Source of the DNA: Bacteroidales bacterium
GTDB taxonomy: Bacteria > Bacteroidota > Bacteroidia > Bacteroidales > Dysgonomonadaceae
Assembly (NCBI GenBank): GCA_012513315.1
Contig: JAAZCL010000374.1
Coordinates: forward strand, 1-41,332
Reading direction: 5' to 3'
Length of the DNA: 41,332 nt
Shown here: positions 19,259 through 30,615 of the stretch, piece by piece
Position numbering within the stretch: position 1 is the first letter of the stretch
Layout of the letters: every line of letters begins with the position of its first letter
Made by a program: the position numbers and the translations under genes
The notes under the pieces: model-generated
Told to the model about the DNA's origin: nothing
What the model saw: the letters and a program-made list of their open reading frames with translations, nothing else
The model's database searches: none

Positions 19259-21352
19259 ATGGGAACACAAAAAGAAACAATGATGATTAATTTTCTTTCC
19301 ATATCATTAAGTGAGTTTACACTTCCGATTCATAACCCGGTTCTAATATTTGCTATTCTTCTATTTATTATTCTTATCGCACCCATACTGCTTAAACGCT
19401 TTAATGTGCCAAGTATAATAGGTTGGATTCTTGCAGGTGTTATTGTAGGTCCTTATGGATTAGGTTTGATAGATAGTGCTAATGCGGGGGTAGAGATGTT
19501 TTCTACAATTGGTCTGCTATATATTATGTTTATAGTGGGACTAGAACTCGATTTTAATGAATTTATTCAGAATCGAAATAAGAGTATAACATTTGGATTT
19601 TATACTTTCATTCTGCCTTTACTTATAGGATTTCCTGTGTGCTATTACCTCCTGGGGTATGATATAAACGCTAGCCTTATAACTGCAAGTATGTTCTCAA
19701 CGCATACACTTGTGGCTTACCCTATTGTTAGTCGTTTGGGTATATCGCGAAATCAGGCGGTTGCAATAACTGTGGGAGGAACTATACTTACAGATACTGC
19801 AGTGCTTATTATATTGGCGTTAATACTTTCAAATAGCGATGGTGGACTAAGTATTTTCTTTCTGTTGAGATTAATACTCTCTTTGAGCTTGTTCTCGGTG
19901 TTTATATTTGTATTGGTTCCACGTATAGCCAAATGGTTTTTTAAGAGTGCCGACTCAGAGAAATACACTAATTTTATATTTGTTCTTTTTATAGTGTTTT
20001 TGTCTGGTTTTCTTGTGGAGGTTGGAGGGATAGAACCAATTATTGGAGCATTTGCTGCCGGATTGGCTCTAAACCGACTCATACCTCACTCTTCTGCTTT
20101 GATGAACCGTATTGAGTTTTTTGGGAATGCATTGTTTATACCTATTTTCCTTATATCGGTGGGGATGCTGGTCGATCTTTCAATAGTATTTAACGGTCCC
20201 AGAACCCTTATAGTGGCAGTTACGCTCACTGTTGTTGCCCTTTTGGGTAAATGGCTTGCAGCTTATGCAACACAAAAAACATTTAAGTATTCAATTGTAC
20301 AGAGAGATTTAATTTTCGGACTCAGCAGTTCGCATGCTGCAGCCACACTTGCAATTATTCTTGTTGGATTTAGAGCTGGAATCATCGATGAGTATATATT
20401 AAACGGAACTATCATACTTATTTTAATTACCTGTCTGGTGGCAACTTTATTTACACAAAAGGCTGCGAAAAAGATAGCAATAAGTGAAGAAAACGAACCC
20501 CTTACACCGGCAATGATGGGCGATTTTGCTCAGGAGAAGATATTAGTGCCCATTGCCAATCCTTCTAATATTGGTTACCACGTTGAACTTGCACTATTAT
20601 TGAAAGATAAGAAATCGGTAAATTCAATCTCCCTTCTAGGGGTGCTGCCCAATAATGAGGAGGCCGAAAGGAATATTGTGAGCTTCAGGAAACAACTACA
20701 GGAGTTTATTTCTACTGCCACTGCAGCCGAGGTTAATGTAGATATTATTACAACTATTGATCATAACCCCTCGGATGGGATTGTAAGAATTGCACGTGAA
20801 ACAATGACAGATTTGGTTGTTCTTGGCTGGCCCGGTAAAACAGGTTTGTGGGATAAGATACTTGGAGAAAAGATGGATCTGATTGTAAAGAATCTCGATA
20901 AGAATATGTTTATATGCCATGTAGAGCAAAAACTATTTACACATAAACGTATAGTAGTGCTTTCTCCTCCTCTGGCAGAAAAAGAGTCTGGGTTTGCACT
21001 ATGGGTAAATAAATTATCTAAACTATCGTCTGAGTTATCAATCCCAATATTACATTTAGGTGATCCAGAGACCCAAAAGGTTATATTAGATCAGAAAAAA
21101 GCGGGCAGTAGTACGTTTGTTCCTTTCACCAACTGGGAGAGCCCTATGACTTTTTGCGATCAGGTTAAAGAGGATGATCTTATAGTATTGATCTCTGCGC
21201 ATGTTGGATATATATCTCATATTCCAATATTAGAAAACCTGCCTACTAAAATCGAAAATCGCTTTCCACATCATAGTCGCATAGTTATTTATCCTAAGCA
21301 ATATGTGGCCGCTGATCTACTTGGAGCTGAAGATTTTATTTTTACACCTTGA
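19259..21352 (+). CDS. CPA2-type cation:proton antiporter with C-terminal universal-stress-like region
   Basis: Multi-TM Na+/H+ exchanger pattern (VPSIIGWILAGVIVGPYGLGLI, GAFAAGLALNRLIP) and ILVPIANP...LVVLGWPGK in the C-terminus. Confidence 0.87.
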   Translation: MGTQKETMMINFLSISLSEFTLPIHNPVLIFAILLFIILIAPILLKRFNVPSIIGWILAGVIVGPYGLGLIDSANAGVEMFSTIGLLYIMFIVGLELDFNEFIQNRNKSITFGFYTFILPLLIGFPVCYYLLGYDINASLITASMFSTHTLVAYPIVSRLGISRNQAVAITVGGTILTDTAVLIILALILSNSDGGLSIFFLLRLILSLSLFSVFIFVLVPRIAKWFFKSADSEKYTNFIFVLFIVFLSGFLVEVGGIEPIIGAFAAGLALNRLIPHSSALMNRIEFFGNALFIPIFLISVGMLVDLSIVFNGPRTLIVAVTLTVVALLGKWLAAYATQKTFKYSIVQRDLIFGLSSSHAAATLAIILVGFRAGIIDEYILNGTIILILITCLVATLFTQKAAKKIAISEENEPLTPAMMGDFAQEKILVPIANPSNIGYHVELALLLKDKKSVNSISLLGVLPNNEEAERNIVSFRKQLQEFISTATAAEVNVDIITTIDHNPSDGIVRIARETMTDLVVLGWPGKTGLWDKILGEKMDLIVKNLDKNMFICHVEQKLFTHKRIVVLSPPLAEKESGFALWVNKLSKLSSELSIPILHLGDPETQKVILDQKKAGSSTFVPFTNWESPMTFCDQVKEDDLIVLISAHVGYISHIPILENLPTKIENRFPHHSRIVIYPKQYVAADLLGAEDFIFTP

Positions 21353-21397
21353 TTCGTTTGATTTTCTACAATTATAATTTGTTGAACTTATTATAAA

Positions 21398-22933
21398 TTG
21401 CCTCTTAACTTAATTATGGACAAATTTAAGTATTTATTTTATTTGATTTTTATTTCGGTTATTGCTTCGTGTGGCTCTTCCAGAACGGCTTTAACACACC
21501 ATCCTGATACAACTCCCAAAAGGGAGTTTAGAGGTGCGTGGATACAAACCGTAGGACAATCGCGCTATTATCAAATGAATAGTTCTGCTATGAAGCACTA
21601 TCTCTCTGAGATGGTTAGAAAGCTTGATGAAGCTGGCGTTAACGCAGTAATCTTTCAGATACGACCCGAAGCAGATGCTTTTTATAAGTCCAATCTTGAG
21701 CCATGGAGCAGATACCTAACAGGAATTCAGGGTAAATCACCAGATGACCCTGATTTTGATCCACTAGCTTATATAATTGAAGAGTGCCATAAGCGTGGTA
21801 TGGAATTGCATGCATGGCTAAACCCTTATAGAGTGAAAACCAATATGAGCAATATGCTTGCTACGGATCATATTTATTATAGATACCCCGAGCGTTTTGT
21901 GCAATATGGAAATAAATTATTATTTGATCCAGGTCTTCCCGAAAACAGAGCATATATATGTGATGTTGTAAGAGATATAGTTTCAAGATACGATGTTGAT
22001 GCAATTCATATGGATGACTACTTCTATCCATACCCAATTGCTGGTCAGTCGTTCCCCGACGATAATAGTTTTAATATGTTTGCTGCTTCTCAAGGCTTCT
22101 TTGATTCGCAAAGAGGAGATTGGAGAAGGAATAATGTAAATCTTCTAATTCAGCAGCTTAAGTTAACCATTGCAGGTACAAAACCTTGGGTGCGATTTGG
22201 AATTAGTCCTTTTGGTATATATCGTAATAAAAGAAGCGACAGTGGAGGTAGTGAAACTAATGGTTTGCAAAATTATGACGACCTGTATGCTGATATTAAG
22301 TTATGGGTAGAAAAGGGGTGGATAGACTATAATATTCCTCAGCTATATTGGGAGATTGGGCATAATGCTGCAGATTACACAACTTTACTGCATTGGTGGA
22401 ATGCTAATAATTTTGAGCAACATTTATATGTCGGGCAAGATCTGAAAAGGAGTATTGATAGGAATGAGCTGGGCATAAAAATTAATCAAACACGTGAAAT
22501 GTCTTTTGTTCATGGCAACTGCTATTGGTATGGATATCAGATTTTAGACAATTTTGAAGGTGTTGCAGGAATGTTAAAGAATGATATTCACCAATCTAAA
22601 GCATTAATACCCGCATATACCCATTTGCATAAAGGTTTGCCTGAGAGAGTTAAGAAGCTGACTAGTGTTTTTACTGAAGATATGCATTTTCTTACATGGG
22701 GGCATAATAGAGATAAGAAAAATCCGGAGACGGCACAAAAGTTTGTAGTTTATCGGTTTAGAGATGGTGAGAAAGTAGATTTAAGAAATGCAGATAATAT
22801 ATTATCGGTTACACCCGAGAATTTCTTTGTCCTTCCTTACGAAGGTGGAAACAGAAGATATACATATGTTGTAACTTCACTGGATGCTTTTGGGAATGAA
22901 TCGAAAGAGAGAAAAATAAAAGTTAGGTTGTAA
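21398..22933 (+). CDS. Glycoside hydrolase family 10-like lipoprotein (GHL10)
   Basis: Lipobox-like FISVIASCGSS; REFRGAWIQTVGQSRY, VIFQIRPEADAFYKSNLEPWSRYLTG, ELHAWLNPYRV, DAIHMDDYFYPYP. Confidence 0.88.
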   Translation: MPLNLIMDKFKYLFYLIFISVIASCGSSRTALTHHPDTTPKREFRGAWIQTVGQSRYYQMNSSAMKHYLSEMVRKLDEAGVNAVIFQIRPEADAFYKSNLEPWSRYLTGIQGKSPDDPDFDPLAYIIEECHKRGMELHAWLNPYRVKTNMSNMLATDHIYYRYPERFVQYGNKLLFDPGLPENRAYICDVVRDIVSRYDVDAIHMDDYFYPYPIAGQSFPDDNSFNMFAASQGFFDSQRGDWRRNNVNLLIQQLKLTIAGTKPWVRFGISPFGIYRNKRSDSGGSETNGLQNYDDLYADIKLWVEKGWIDYNIPQLYWEIGHNAADYTTLLHWWNANNFEQHLYVGQDLKRSIDRNELGIKINQTREMSFVHGNCYWYGYQILDNFEGVAGMLKNDIHQSKALIPAYTHLHKGLPERVKKLTSVFTEDMHFLTWGHNRDKKNPETAQKFVVYRFRDGEKVDLRNADNILSVTPENFFVLPYEGGNRRYTYVVTSLDAFGNESKERKIKVRL

Positions 22934-22944
22934 CTCAAAAAGAG

Positions 22945-22952
22945 TATCTTTG
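22945..22952 (+). promoter_or_regulatory. -7 box (TATCTTTG) upstream of THUMP methyltransferase
   Basis: TATCTTTG perfect TAnnTTTG match, ATG at 22997; no good -33 at standard spacing. Confidence 0.4.
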
Positions 22953-22996
22953 CACCATATAATATACGACGGTTTTATAATAAGGGTTATTAGAAA

Positions 22997-24721
22997 ATGA
23001 TGGTAGAAAACGATATCAAGGATGAGGTGAATGAGACGGAATTAATTAATGGCGAATTCCCAATGATTGCAAAAACAATGGCTGAACTTGAAGATGTGCT
23101 GGCCGAAGAACTTATTGGGTTAGGGGCTAATAATGTGGAGATTGGAACTCGCATGGTATCGTTTACCGGAGACAAAGCACTTTTGTATAAGGCGAATTTG
23201 CATTGTCGTACAGCTTCGCGCATTCTTAAGCCCATTTATAACTTCAAAGCAGATTCTGCAGATGAGGTTTATGAAGCGATAAAACTGCTTAACTGGGACG
23301 ATTATTTAACGTTAGATAAAACATTCTCAATTGACTCTGTTGTATTCTCACATATTTTCACACACTCTAAGTTTGTGGCATATAAAGTAAAAGATGCAAT
23401 TGCCGATTGGTTTGTAGAGAAGTATAAAAAGCGTCCATCGGTGAGTGTTTCTAATCCGGATCTCATTTTTAATATACATATTTCTCATAACAAGTGCACC
23501 CTGTCTCTCGATAGCTCGGGTGAATCTCTGCATAAAAGAGGTTATAGGATAGATCAAACTGAAGCTCCGTTAAGCGAAATTCTGGCTGCCGGAATGATAC
23601 TTAAATCGGGCTGGCGCGGTGAGTCGGCATTCTTAGATCCGATGTGTGGCTCTGGCACAATTCTAATTGAGGCTGCTATGATAGCTCTTGGAATTCCTCC
23701 GGGTATTCACAGAAAGAATTTCGCCTTTGAGAAGTGGAACGATTTTGATAGTGATCTTTTTAGTGATATATATAATGAGGATTCAGGATTAAAAGAATTG
23801 AAATTTCCAATAATTGGTTCTGATATCTCCCCCAAGGCTATCTCAATATCTGAAAAGAATATTAAAAATGCAGGATTAAAAAAATATATAGAGCTAAGTG
23901 TAAAGCCTATTCAACAATATACAGAAGCTCCGGCAGAAAGTGGTGTGTTAATTACAAATCCACCTTATGGAGAGCGAATTAAAGTTGATGAGCTGGAAGG
24001 GCTTTACGCAATGTTAGGTGAGCGACTCAAACATGTATTCTCTGGATTTAGAGCTTATATTCTTAGTTATCATAAAGAGTCTTTTGACGCAATAGGACTA
24101 AGACATAATAGACGTTTCTTTCTTTATAACGGTCCCCTAGAATGTGAAATGCGCGAATATGAGATCTTTTCGGGAAAGCGAAATGAGCAGGCGAGAGACT
24201 CGTCTTCTAGTTCAAGGCCAAGTAGAGGAGATAGTTATCACAACGAGAGGAACTCAAGAGAAGGCTATCGCAGATCGATGCGGAGTGAGAGAGAAGATAA
24301 AGAGTTTACTCCCGACTCTGACCGCCAAAGAAGTAATTGGAAGAGTGAGGAACCGTATAAAAGAAGAAACGATAATAGAGAGCCTAGAGAACGTAAATTT
24401 AGAGATTCTTCATCTGAAAGAGACACTGGAGCCAGAAGTTACAGAGGTTCTTCTTCCGAAAGGGAGCCTCGTGCATTTAAATCAGATAATAAAACCTATA
24501 GGGGTGGCAAAAGTACGGGTGGACGATCTTTTGATGCACGAAGTAAAGATCGCCCTGGTAAACCTTTTAGAGAGTCGGACAGAGATAATTATTCACGAAA
24601 GGATAATTTCAAAAAAGATGGCGACAAACGAGGTAGTTCCGATTCGCGAAAGCCAAACAGAGAAGGCAGCGGTGGTAAGAATGTGCTTAAGATACGCCGT
24701 GGCCCAAAAGATAAAGAGTAG
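22997..24721 (+). CDS. THUMP domain class I SAM-dependent RNA methyltransferase (RlmL/RlmKL N-terminal-like) with disordered C-terminal tail
   Basis: DPMCGSGTILIEAAMIALGIPPG, LITNPPYGERI; final ~180 aa are R/S/D/G/E/K-rich. Confidence 0.9.
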   Translation: MMVENDIKDEVNETELINGEFPMIAKTMAELEDVLAEELIGLGANNVEIGTRMVSFTGDKALLYKANLHCRTASRILKPIYNFKADSADEVYEAIKLLNWDDYLTLDKTFSIDSVVFSHIFTHSKFVAYKVKDAIADWFVEKYKKRPSVSVSNPDLIFNIHISHNKCTLSLDSSGESLHKRGYRIDQTEAPLSEILAAGMILKSGWRGESAFLDPMCGSGTILIEAAMIALGIPPGIHRKNFAFEKWNDFDSDLFSDIYNEDSGLKELKFPIIGSDISPKAISISEKNIKNAGLKKYIELSVKPIQQYTEAPAESGVLITNPPYGERIKVDELEGLYAMLGERLKHVFSGFRAYILSYHKESFDAIGLRHNRRFFLYNGPLECEMREYEIFSGKRNEQARDSSSSSRPSRGDSYHNERNSREGYRRSMRSEREDKEFTPDSDRQRSNWKSEEPYKRRNDNREPRERKFRDSSSERDTGARSYRGSSSEREPRAFKSDNKTYRGGKSTGGRSFDARSKDRPGKPFRESDRDNYSRKDNFKKDGDKRGSSDSRKPNREGSGGKNVLKIRRGPKDKE

Positions 24722-24724
24722 TAC

Positions 24725-25831
24725 TTAAAGCTCAGATTTGTATTCATTATAAGACCGTAAAGCAAGTTCTTTTATTGCTTTACGATCTTTTTTGCCACTA
24801 TCGGTCAAAGGAATTTTACTTACGGTGAAAAAACATATTGGTTGATTGTACTGTGGTTTTGTATTAAATGCCTCTTTAATTATTTCATCAAAATTATATT
24901 GCTGATCAAAGGGCTCAACTAATAGTACAATTGCTTCGCCAAGTTTTGAGTGAGGAATAGATGTTATTGCAAAATTACTTCTCAAGTGTGGACGTAATTG
25001 TTGCTCTACCTCCTCAATCTGAACTTTAATACCTCCGGTGTTTATTATATTATCTATTCTTCCTAATATTTTGAAACTACCATCCGACTTGATTTCCGCT
25101 ATATCATTGGTTGTTAATATATGGTCTGAAATGTGTGGTGCATTTATAATCAATGTTTTATCATTAGAAAGTTTAAGGTCAACACTCGCAAGAGGTTTGT
25201 AATATAAGCTGGCATCATCACCATTAATCTTCCTCAACCCAATATGAGAAAGAGTTTCTGTCATACCGTAAGTTGAATATATCGAATTAGGGAAATCTTT
25301 AAGAGATTCTTCTAAATCACGATCTATTGATCCTCCACCTATTATAATGTTTTTTATCATAGAGAGTCTACTTCTCTCTATAGTAGTAGAAAGAGAGTTA
25401 TAAGCCTGTAGGGGAATCAGTGCAGCGAAATCAAAAGATATCGCAGTGGAGTCAAAAGATAAAAGAGGGTGACCAGAAACCTCAACCGGGTAAAGATTCA
25501 TTCCACTATATATTGCGCGCACAATCATCATCTTTCCTGCTATATAATCGGTTGAAAGACATAATAGTGCTTTGTCATTTTTATTTAGATTGAAGAAACG
25601 GCATGTCATCGCTGCACTTTGTAGCATATGACTTTTGCGTACTACAATCTCTTTAGGCTTTCCTGTTGAGCCGGAAGTATATAGACTTATTGTTTCTTCT
25701 GGCGAGAACCAATCTTTAAGAAACAAAAAGAGTTTTTTGTGAATAGAGTTTTTTGTAAAAAATAAAGGCATTTGATTTGATATGAAATCTTCAGCATCAA
25801 AATATGTGCCTTCAATCTGTATCTTATTCAT
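24725..25831 (-). CDS. menE: o-Succinylbenzoate-CoA ligase
   Basis: AMP-binding motif SLYTSGSTGKPKEIVV, STYGMTET, GRIDNIINTGGIKVQIEEVE; position in men cluster. Confidence 0.9.
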   Translation of the reverse strand: MNKIQIEGTYFDAEDFISNQMPLFFTKNSIHKKLFLFLKDWFSPEETISLYTSGSTGKPKEIVVRKSHMLQSAAMTCRFFNLNKNDKALLCLSTDYIAGKMMIVRAIYSGMNLYPVEVSGHPLLSFDSTAISFDFAALIPLQAYNSLSTTIERSRLSMIKNIIIGGGSIDRDLEESLKDFPNSIYSTYGMTETLSHIGLRKINGDDASLYYKPLASVDLKLSNDKTLIINAPHISDHILTTNDIAEIKSDGSFKILGRIDNIINTGGIKVQIEEVEQQLRPHLRSNFAITSIPHSKLGEAIVLLVEPFDQQYNFDEIIKEAFNTKPQYNQPICFFTVSKIPLTDSGKKDRKAIKELALRSYNEYKSEL

Positions 25832-26885
25832 TTATTACAAAAGAGTTTAAATCGGGAAATGAACCATTGGGGTTAAACCGCAATTGGTCGCCCTCGATAT
25901 TTAAGGGCAAAGAAATATTATTCATGTAAAGAGAGCCAGTACCTAATCCTTGTGGGAGATTGTTTTTTAATGTAGCAAACCATTGGGCAATGCTATTTAG
26001 TCCTATATTCGACTCCAATGCTGATGTTACCCACCATAATATATTTAATTTTTGAGCTATATCTATCCACTCTTCGCATCCATTTATCCCTCCATGTAGA
26101 GAAGGCTTTAATATAATATATTGAGGTTTTATTTTTTCAAGTAAGCTCATTTTATCCTCATAATTGTTTATGCCAATAAGTTCTTCATCTAAGGCAATAG
26201 CCAGTGGTGAGGTTGCGCACAGCTGAGACATCTTTTTCCATTGTCCGGCTTTAATTGGTTGTTCAATAGAATGTATATCTAATTCAGCGAGGAGGTTTAA
26301 TTTATCTATTGCCTCTTCATTAGTGAAAGCGCCATTTGCATCCACACGTAATTCTAATTCCTCTTTTGGATATTGTTTTCTTATGTGTCTTAGCAGCTCC
26401 AGTTCGCAATTGAAGTCTATTGCGCCAATTTTCATTTTGATACAGCGAAAACCTTTGTTGATAGCAACTTCTATACGCTGTATCATCTCGGAGTAATTGC
26501 CCATCCATATTAATCCATTTATTGTAATACCTTCATCACCCTTACTGAAAGTAGATTCCCAAAGCTTCCACGATTGTTGCTGGTAGTGACGCATTGCAGT
26601 CTCCATTCCAAATAGTATAGAAGGGTAGTCCCTTAGAATCTCAACATCAACCATCTGCTTCTCTTCAGTGAGCTTGCAAAACGATATAAATTGTTTTTCA
26701 TAATCATCATTATAGTCGCAGCTTAAACCTTGAAGAGGAGCACATTCACCAATACCATAGTGAGTGGGATTTTCGGTATTAATAAACAATAAGTACCACA
26801 CCTTATGCTCTTTATACACTCCGCGAGAAGTGCCGGCGGGGTTTTTGAACTTAAGTGTATATGGAATGATGTTGATTTTAAACAT
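25824..26885 (-). CDS. menC: o-Succinylbenzoate synthase (enolase superfamily)
   Basis: GFRCIKMKIGAIDF, LRVDANGAFTNEEA, IEQPIKAGQW, ALDEELIG; men cluster. Confidence 0.9.
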   Translation of the reverse strand: MFKINIIPYTLKFKNPAGTSRGVYKEHKVWYLLFINTENPTHYGIGECAPLQGLSCDYNDDYEKQFISFCKLTEEKQMVDVEILRDYPSILFGMETAMRHYQQQSWKLWESTFSKGDEGITINGLIWMGNYSEMIQRIEVAINKGFRCIKMKIGAIDFNCELELLRHIRKQYPKEELELRVDANGAFTNEEAIDKLNLLAELDIHSIEQPIKAGQWKKMSQLCATSPLAIALDEELIGINNYEDKMSLLEKIKPQYIILKPSLHGGINGCEEWIDIAQKLNILWWVTSALESNIGLNSIAQWFATLKNNLPQGLGTGSLYMNNISLPLNIEGDQLRFNPNGSFPDLNSFVINE

Positions 26886-27035
26886 TGGGAACTTGTAAAT
26901 ATATTTGTCTCAGACAACTAATATTGTGACCTTCCTCAAGATTCATGGATACCACAAAAGCTTTTATAGATCTCAATTATTGCATCATTAATTTCAAATT
27001 ATTTAATCTGAATCTAGAATAATTAGAATAAAACA

Positions 27036-27857
27036 TCAAGGAAGTTTAGGGAATTTGCTGTAATCAGGGTCACGTTTCTCCAAAAATGCATTCTTTCCCT
27101 CTTGTGCCTCTTCAGTTAAGTAGTAAAGCATTGTTGCATCGCCCGCAAGTTCCTGTATTCCAGCCTGACCATCAAGCTCAGCGTTGAGTCCCGCCTTTAT
27201 CATACGTAATGCAAGTGGACTGTGCTTCATCATTGTTTCTGCCCACTCTACAACTTCATCTTCTAATTTATCAAAAGGCACAACTTTGTTTACAAGACCC
27301 ATATCAAGTGCTTCCTGAGCTGAGTATTGGCGACAAAGGAACCATATTTCACGTGCTTTTTTCTGTCCCACTATTCGTGCCAAGTATGATGAACCAAAAC
27401 CGGCATCGAAGCTGCCAACACGTGGACCAGTTTGTCCGAATATTGCATTTTCTGAAGCAATTGACAGGTCGCATACAACATGCAATACGTGGCCGCCACC
27501 AATGGCATACCCATTAACCATAGCTATAACAGGTTTGGGGATAGATCGAATTTGCTTTTGTACATCCAGAACGTTTAACCGTGGTACGCCATCTTTACCA
27601 ATATATCCACCTTTACCTTTCACGTTTTGATCACCTCCCGAACAGAATGCTTTATCGCCTGCTCCGGTTAAAACTACAACACTAACTTTTTCCATTTCAC
27701 GACATAGTCGTAATGCATCACTCATCTCACCAGTTGTAGTGGGCGTGAAAGCATTTCTATATCGAGGCCTGTTTATAGTTATACGTGCAATACCATTGTG
27801 GTAATCAAATAGAATATCTTCATACTCTTTTATCGTTGTCCAATTCCTTTGAGTCAT
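27036..27857 (-). CDS. menB: 1,4-dihydroxy-2-naphthoyl-CoA synthase
   Basis: [91 protein letters not shown]. Confidence 0.96.
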   Translation of the reverse strand: MTQRNWTTIKEYEDILFDYHNGIARITINRPRYRNAFTPTTTGEMSDALRLCREMEKVSVVVLTGAGDKAFCSGGDQNVKGKGGYIGKDGVPRLNVLDVQKQIRSIPKPVIAMVNGYAIGGGHVLHVVCDLSIASENAIFGQTGPRVGSFDAGFGSSYLARIVGQKKAREIWFLCRQYSAQEALDMGLVNKVVPFDKLEDEVVEWAETMMKHSPLALRMIKAGLNAELDGQAGIQELAGDATMLYYLTEEAQEGKNAFLEKRDPDYSKFPKLP

Positions 27858-29535
27858 AATTATTTAATTTCTGTTTTTGATAAAACGCTTTTATCTCTTT
27901 ACTGTTCTTATCTATTGATGTAAAAACTTCCAGTACTACAGGGGCAGTAATTTCATTGCTTAAAAAAGTGGGTAGATGTTTCTTTAAATCATCTTCGTTG
28001 TTGACAGAGAAATAAATAAAACCTTGTTGCTCTGTCCAACTTTTAGCTGATGTAGAATGTTCGGTAGTAATAAAATCAGTAAGCGCAGTTGAGTTTTTCA
28101 ACCCTGCTAGTGTATCAAATATGCCACCTCCACCATTATTATTAATCATTATACGTAGTTTAGGTGAAATATGTCGATTCCAAATGCCATTCATGTCGTA
28201 AAAGAAGCTTAAGTCGCCAATAAGTAAGATGGTCAATTCCTCACCAGCTGCCGCATACCCAACAGCAGTAGATACAGAACCCTCTATGCCATTTGTGCCA
28301 CGATTGCTGAAGCATCTTACCGATTTAGGTATATTATATAACTGCGAAAGGTAAACAGAATGACTGTTAGCAAAATGAAGAGAAACATTTTCTGGTAGAG
28401 AACTTAATAACAGGCCAACTGCGTATAAATCTGAGTATTGAATCTTTGGAGCTGTAAGCAAAGCTCTTTTTTTATTCCATAACTCCTTATAGCTCTCAGC
28501 TTCATTTTGAGCTTCATCTTGAGAAGGAGATAGTTCATTAATATAAGAAAGAAACGTTTCATTGTCACTTTTTATAATGTCAGTTAGCTGTTGATAAGTA
28601 TCTACAACATCTCCTGAATTTGATATATGCCAATGCTCGCTTACACCAAAAGTACGTAGAAAATATTTTATTTTTTTAGAGACGGTGTGACCACCAATTG
28701 TGATAAGCAGATCAGGTGCAAGTTTTTTTAACTCTGTTTCTGATGATGAAATTATAATTGTATCATAATGCAGATTATCGTCAACAATTATATTCGATAG
28801 GTGATCTGAGAGCACTACTACATTATGTTTTCTGCTAATACTTTTGAGCAGTTCCGATATATTATTTTCGGGTGGAAGTTGACCCACAACAATCATCTTT
28901 TTTGAGTGTTTTTGAAATCGCTCAGCATATCTATCCTTCTCCGATATATTATAGTTTAATGTTGATTGTTTTATCACCCTTGTTTTGGGAAGCTCCTCGC
29001 TGGTGAAATTAAAGAGAGGTTCGTCTAATGGGATATTAATGTGAGCCGGACCTTTTGCTCCATTATTTAAACTAATAATTGCTTCATTAATTAATCTATT
29101 GCAATACCATAACTCTTTATTGTTATTTACAATAGGAAGCTGAACCGTGCAGAGTGCCATTTTGCCGAACACATCTGTCTGATGTATAGTTTGACCCTCC
29201 ATCTGACCAATCCACTCAAGTGGCCTATCGGCACTTATTATTAGGAGAGGCAACTCTTGATAATAGGCTTCGGCAACTGCAGGAGCAAGATTAAGTGTGG
29301 CGGTTCCCGATGTGCAACAAACTGCAGCTGGCTTTCCAGTTGCTTGAATAATTCCTAAAGTAAAAAAGCCGGCACTTCGCTCATCTACTACGCTATAGCA
29401 GGTGAAATCTTTATCCGTTGCAAATGATTGAATCAAAGGTGAGTTGCGTGAGCCTGGAGATAGCACGATATTTGTGATGCCATGTGCCTTTAGTAATGCA
29501 ACAAGTTCTAAAACGTTCTTTTTATCTGAATACAT
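27820..29535 (-). CDS. menD: 2-succinyl-5-enolpyruvyl-6-hydroxy-3-cyclohexene-1-carboxylate synthase
   Basis: ThDP enzyme: [49 protein letters not shown]. Confidence 0.95.
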   Translation of the reverse strand: MYSDKKNVLELVALLKAHGITNIVLSPGSRNSPLIQSFATDKDFTCYSVVDERSAGFFTLGIIQATGKPAAVCCTSGTATLNLAPAVAEAYYQELPLLIISADRPLEWIGQMEGQTIHQTDVFGKMALCTVQLPIVNNNKELWYCNRLINEAIISLNNGAKGPAHINIPLDEPLFNFTSEELPKTRVIKQSTLNYNISEKDRYAERFQKHSKKMIVVGQLPPENNISELLKSISRKHNVVVLSDHLSNIIVDDNLHYDTIIISSSETELKKLAPDLLITIGGHTVSKKIKYFLRTFGVSEHWHISNSGDVVDTYQQLTDIIKSDNETFLSYINELSPSQDEAQNEAESYKELWNKKRALLTAPKIQYSDLYAVGLLLSSLPENVSLHFANSHSVYLSQLYNIPKSVRCFSNRGTNGIEGSVSTAVGYAAAGEELTILLIGDLSFFYDMNGIWNRHISPKLRIMINNNGGGGIFDTLAGLKNSTALTDFITTEHSTSAKSWTEQQGFIYFSVNNEDDLKKHLPTFLSNEITAPVVLEVFTSIDKNSKEIKAFYQKQKLNNYDSKELDNDKRV

Positions 29536-29544
29536 CTGTAATCC

Positions 29545-30615
29545 TTAATTAACAATACTTGCCATTGTCTTAAGTTTTTGCTCTGTCTCCTTCCACTCAT
29601 CTTTTGCGGTGGAGGATAAAACTAGACCGCTACCGGCAAACAAAGTAAGTAAACTTTTACCTATTTCCATACATCTGAGGTTAACGTATATATTAGTTTC
29701 ATTATCCAAATCAATCATCCCAAGAAAGCCGGTGTAGTATTTGCGATTATAGCCTTCGTGTTCTTCAATATATCTGTAAGCTTCCTCTTTTGGAAGACCC
29801 GATACAGCCGGAGTTGGATGAAGAGATTTTATGAGTTTGCCTAGATTATTTGTTTCTGGTAGCTGAAACACTAAATCGGTGCGTAGATGAGCAAGGTTGG
29901 CTGCTCTGGTGGTGTATGGACCATTTATTTCTGGAGTAATTTTAAATGTTGCAAGCTGATTTAAAATATAAGAGGTTACAAGATGTTGCTCTCGCAAGTT
30001 TTTATCGTCCCATGATACAATACATTTATTCGGATATCGTGTACCTGCAAGTGCCACTGTTTGCCATACATTTTGACTGCCCGAAAGCAACATTTCGGGA
30101 GTGCTACCAAGCCATGTGCCACTTATTGGGGTATTAACAAGATAAACATATGAATGTTTGTACTTTTCCATAGCTCTATAAAAAGCCTCACCTGGTGAGA
30201 AACCTCTGTTTTTGGAAATTGTTTTACTCCTTGACAGAACAATCTTTTTTAAAGTTTTATCACTTAGAGGTTTATAGAACTTGTGATATAGTTTGGTATA
30301 CCCATTTCTATCAATATTGCATATTTTTTCTTTTTCAATTCTTTCCGAAGTTGAGGAATCAGTCAATTTTACTTCATCGAGGTCGGTGCAGTCGGGGCGA
30401 ATCATTATAATTGGTGTCCCTTCTGATATCCTAAAAGGAGCAATCACAAATCCGTTCTTACCGCTAAGATGTTCGTAGTCGTGAATAAGTTCGGATTCAC
30501 CTCCAGACTGCATTACAAACTGCGGAGCTGTTGCACTGGGCAGTCTGAATATTGCGAAGCTTACGTTGTTTTTTATAAGGAAATCGAGTTTTTTAGAATT
30601 GTAATGTAGTGTCAT
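29545..30615 (-). CDS. menF: Isochorismate synthase
   Basis: Chorismate-binding domain: KIVLSRSKTI, ALAGTRYP, LHPTPAVSGLPKEEAYRYIEEHEGYNRKYYTGFLG. Confidence 0.92.
   Translation of the reverse strand: MTLHYNSKKLDFLIKNNVSFAIFRLPSATAPQFVMQSGGESELIHDYEHLSGKNGFVIAPFRISEGTPIIMIRPDCTDLDEVKLTDSSTSERIEKEKICNIDRNGYTKLYHKFYKPLSDKTLKKIVLSRSKTISKNRGFSPGEAFYRAMEKYKHSYVYLVNTPISGTWLGSTPEMLLSGSQNVWQTVALAGTRYPNKCIVSWDDKNLREQHLVTSYILNQLATFKITPEINGPYTTRAANLAHLRTDLVFQLPETNNLGKLIKSLHPTPAVSGLPKEEAYRYIEEHEGYNRKYYTGFLGMIDLDNETNIYVNLRCMEIGKSLLTLFAGSGLVLSSTAKDEWKETEQKLKTMASIVN

Noticed and set aside
24144-24728. 194-aa ORF in another frame over the methyltransferase tail
   Set aside because: Out-of-frame reading of a biased-codon region; no start context or domain, and the main frame is clearly coding.
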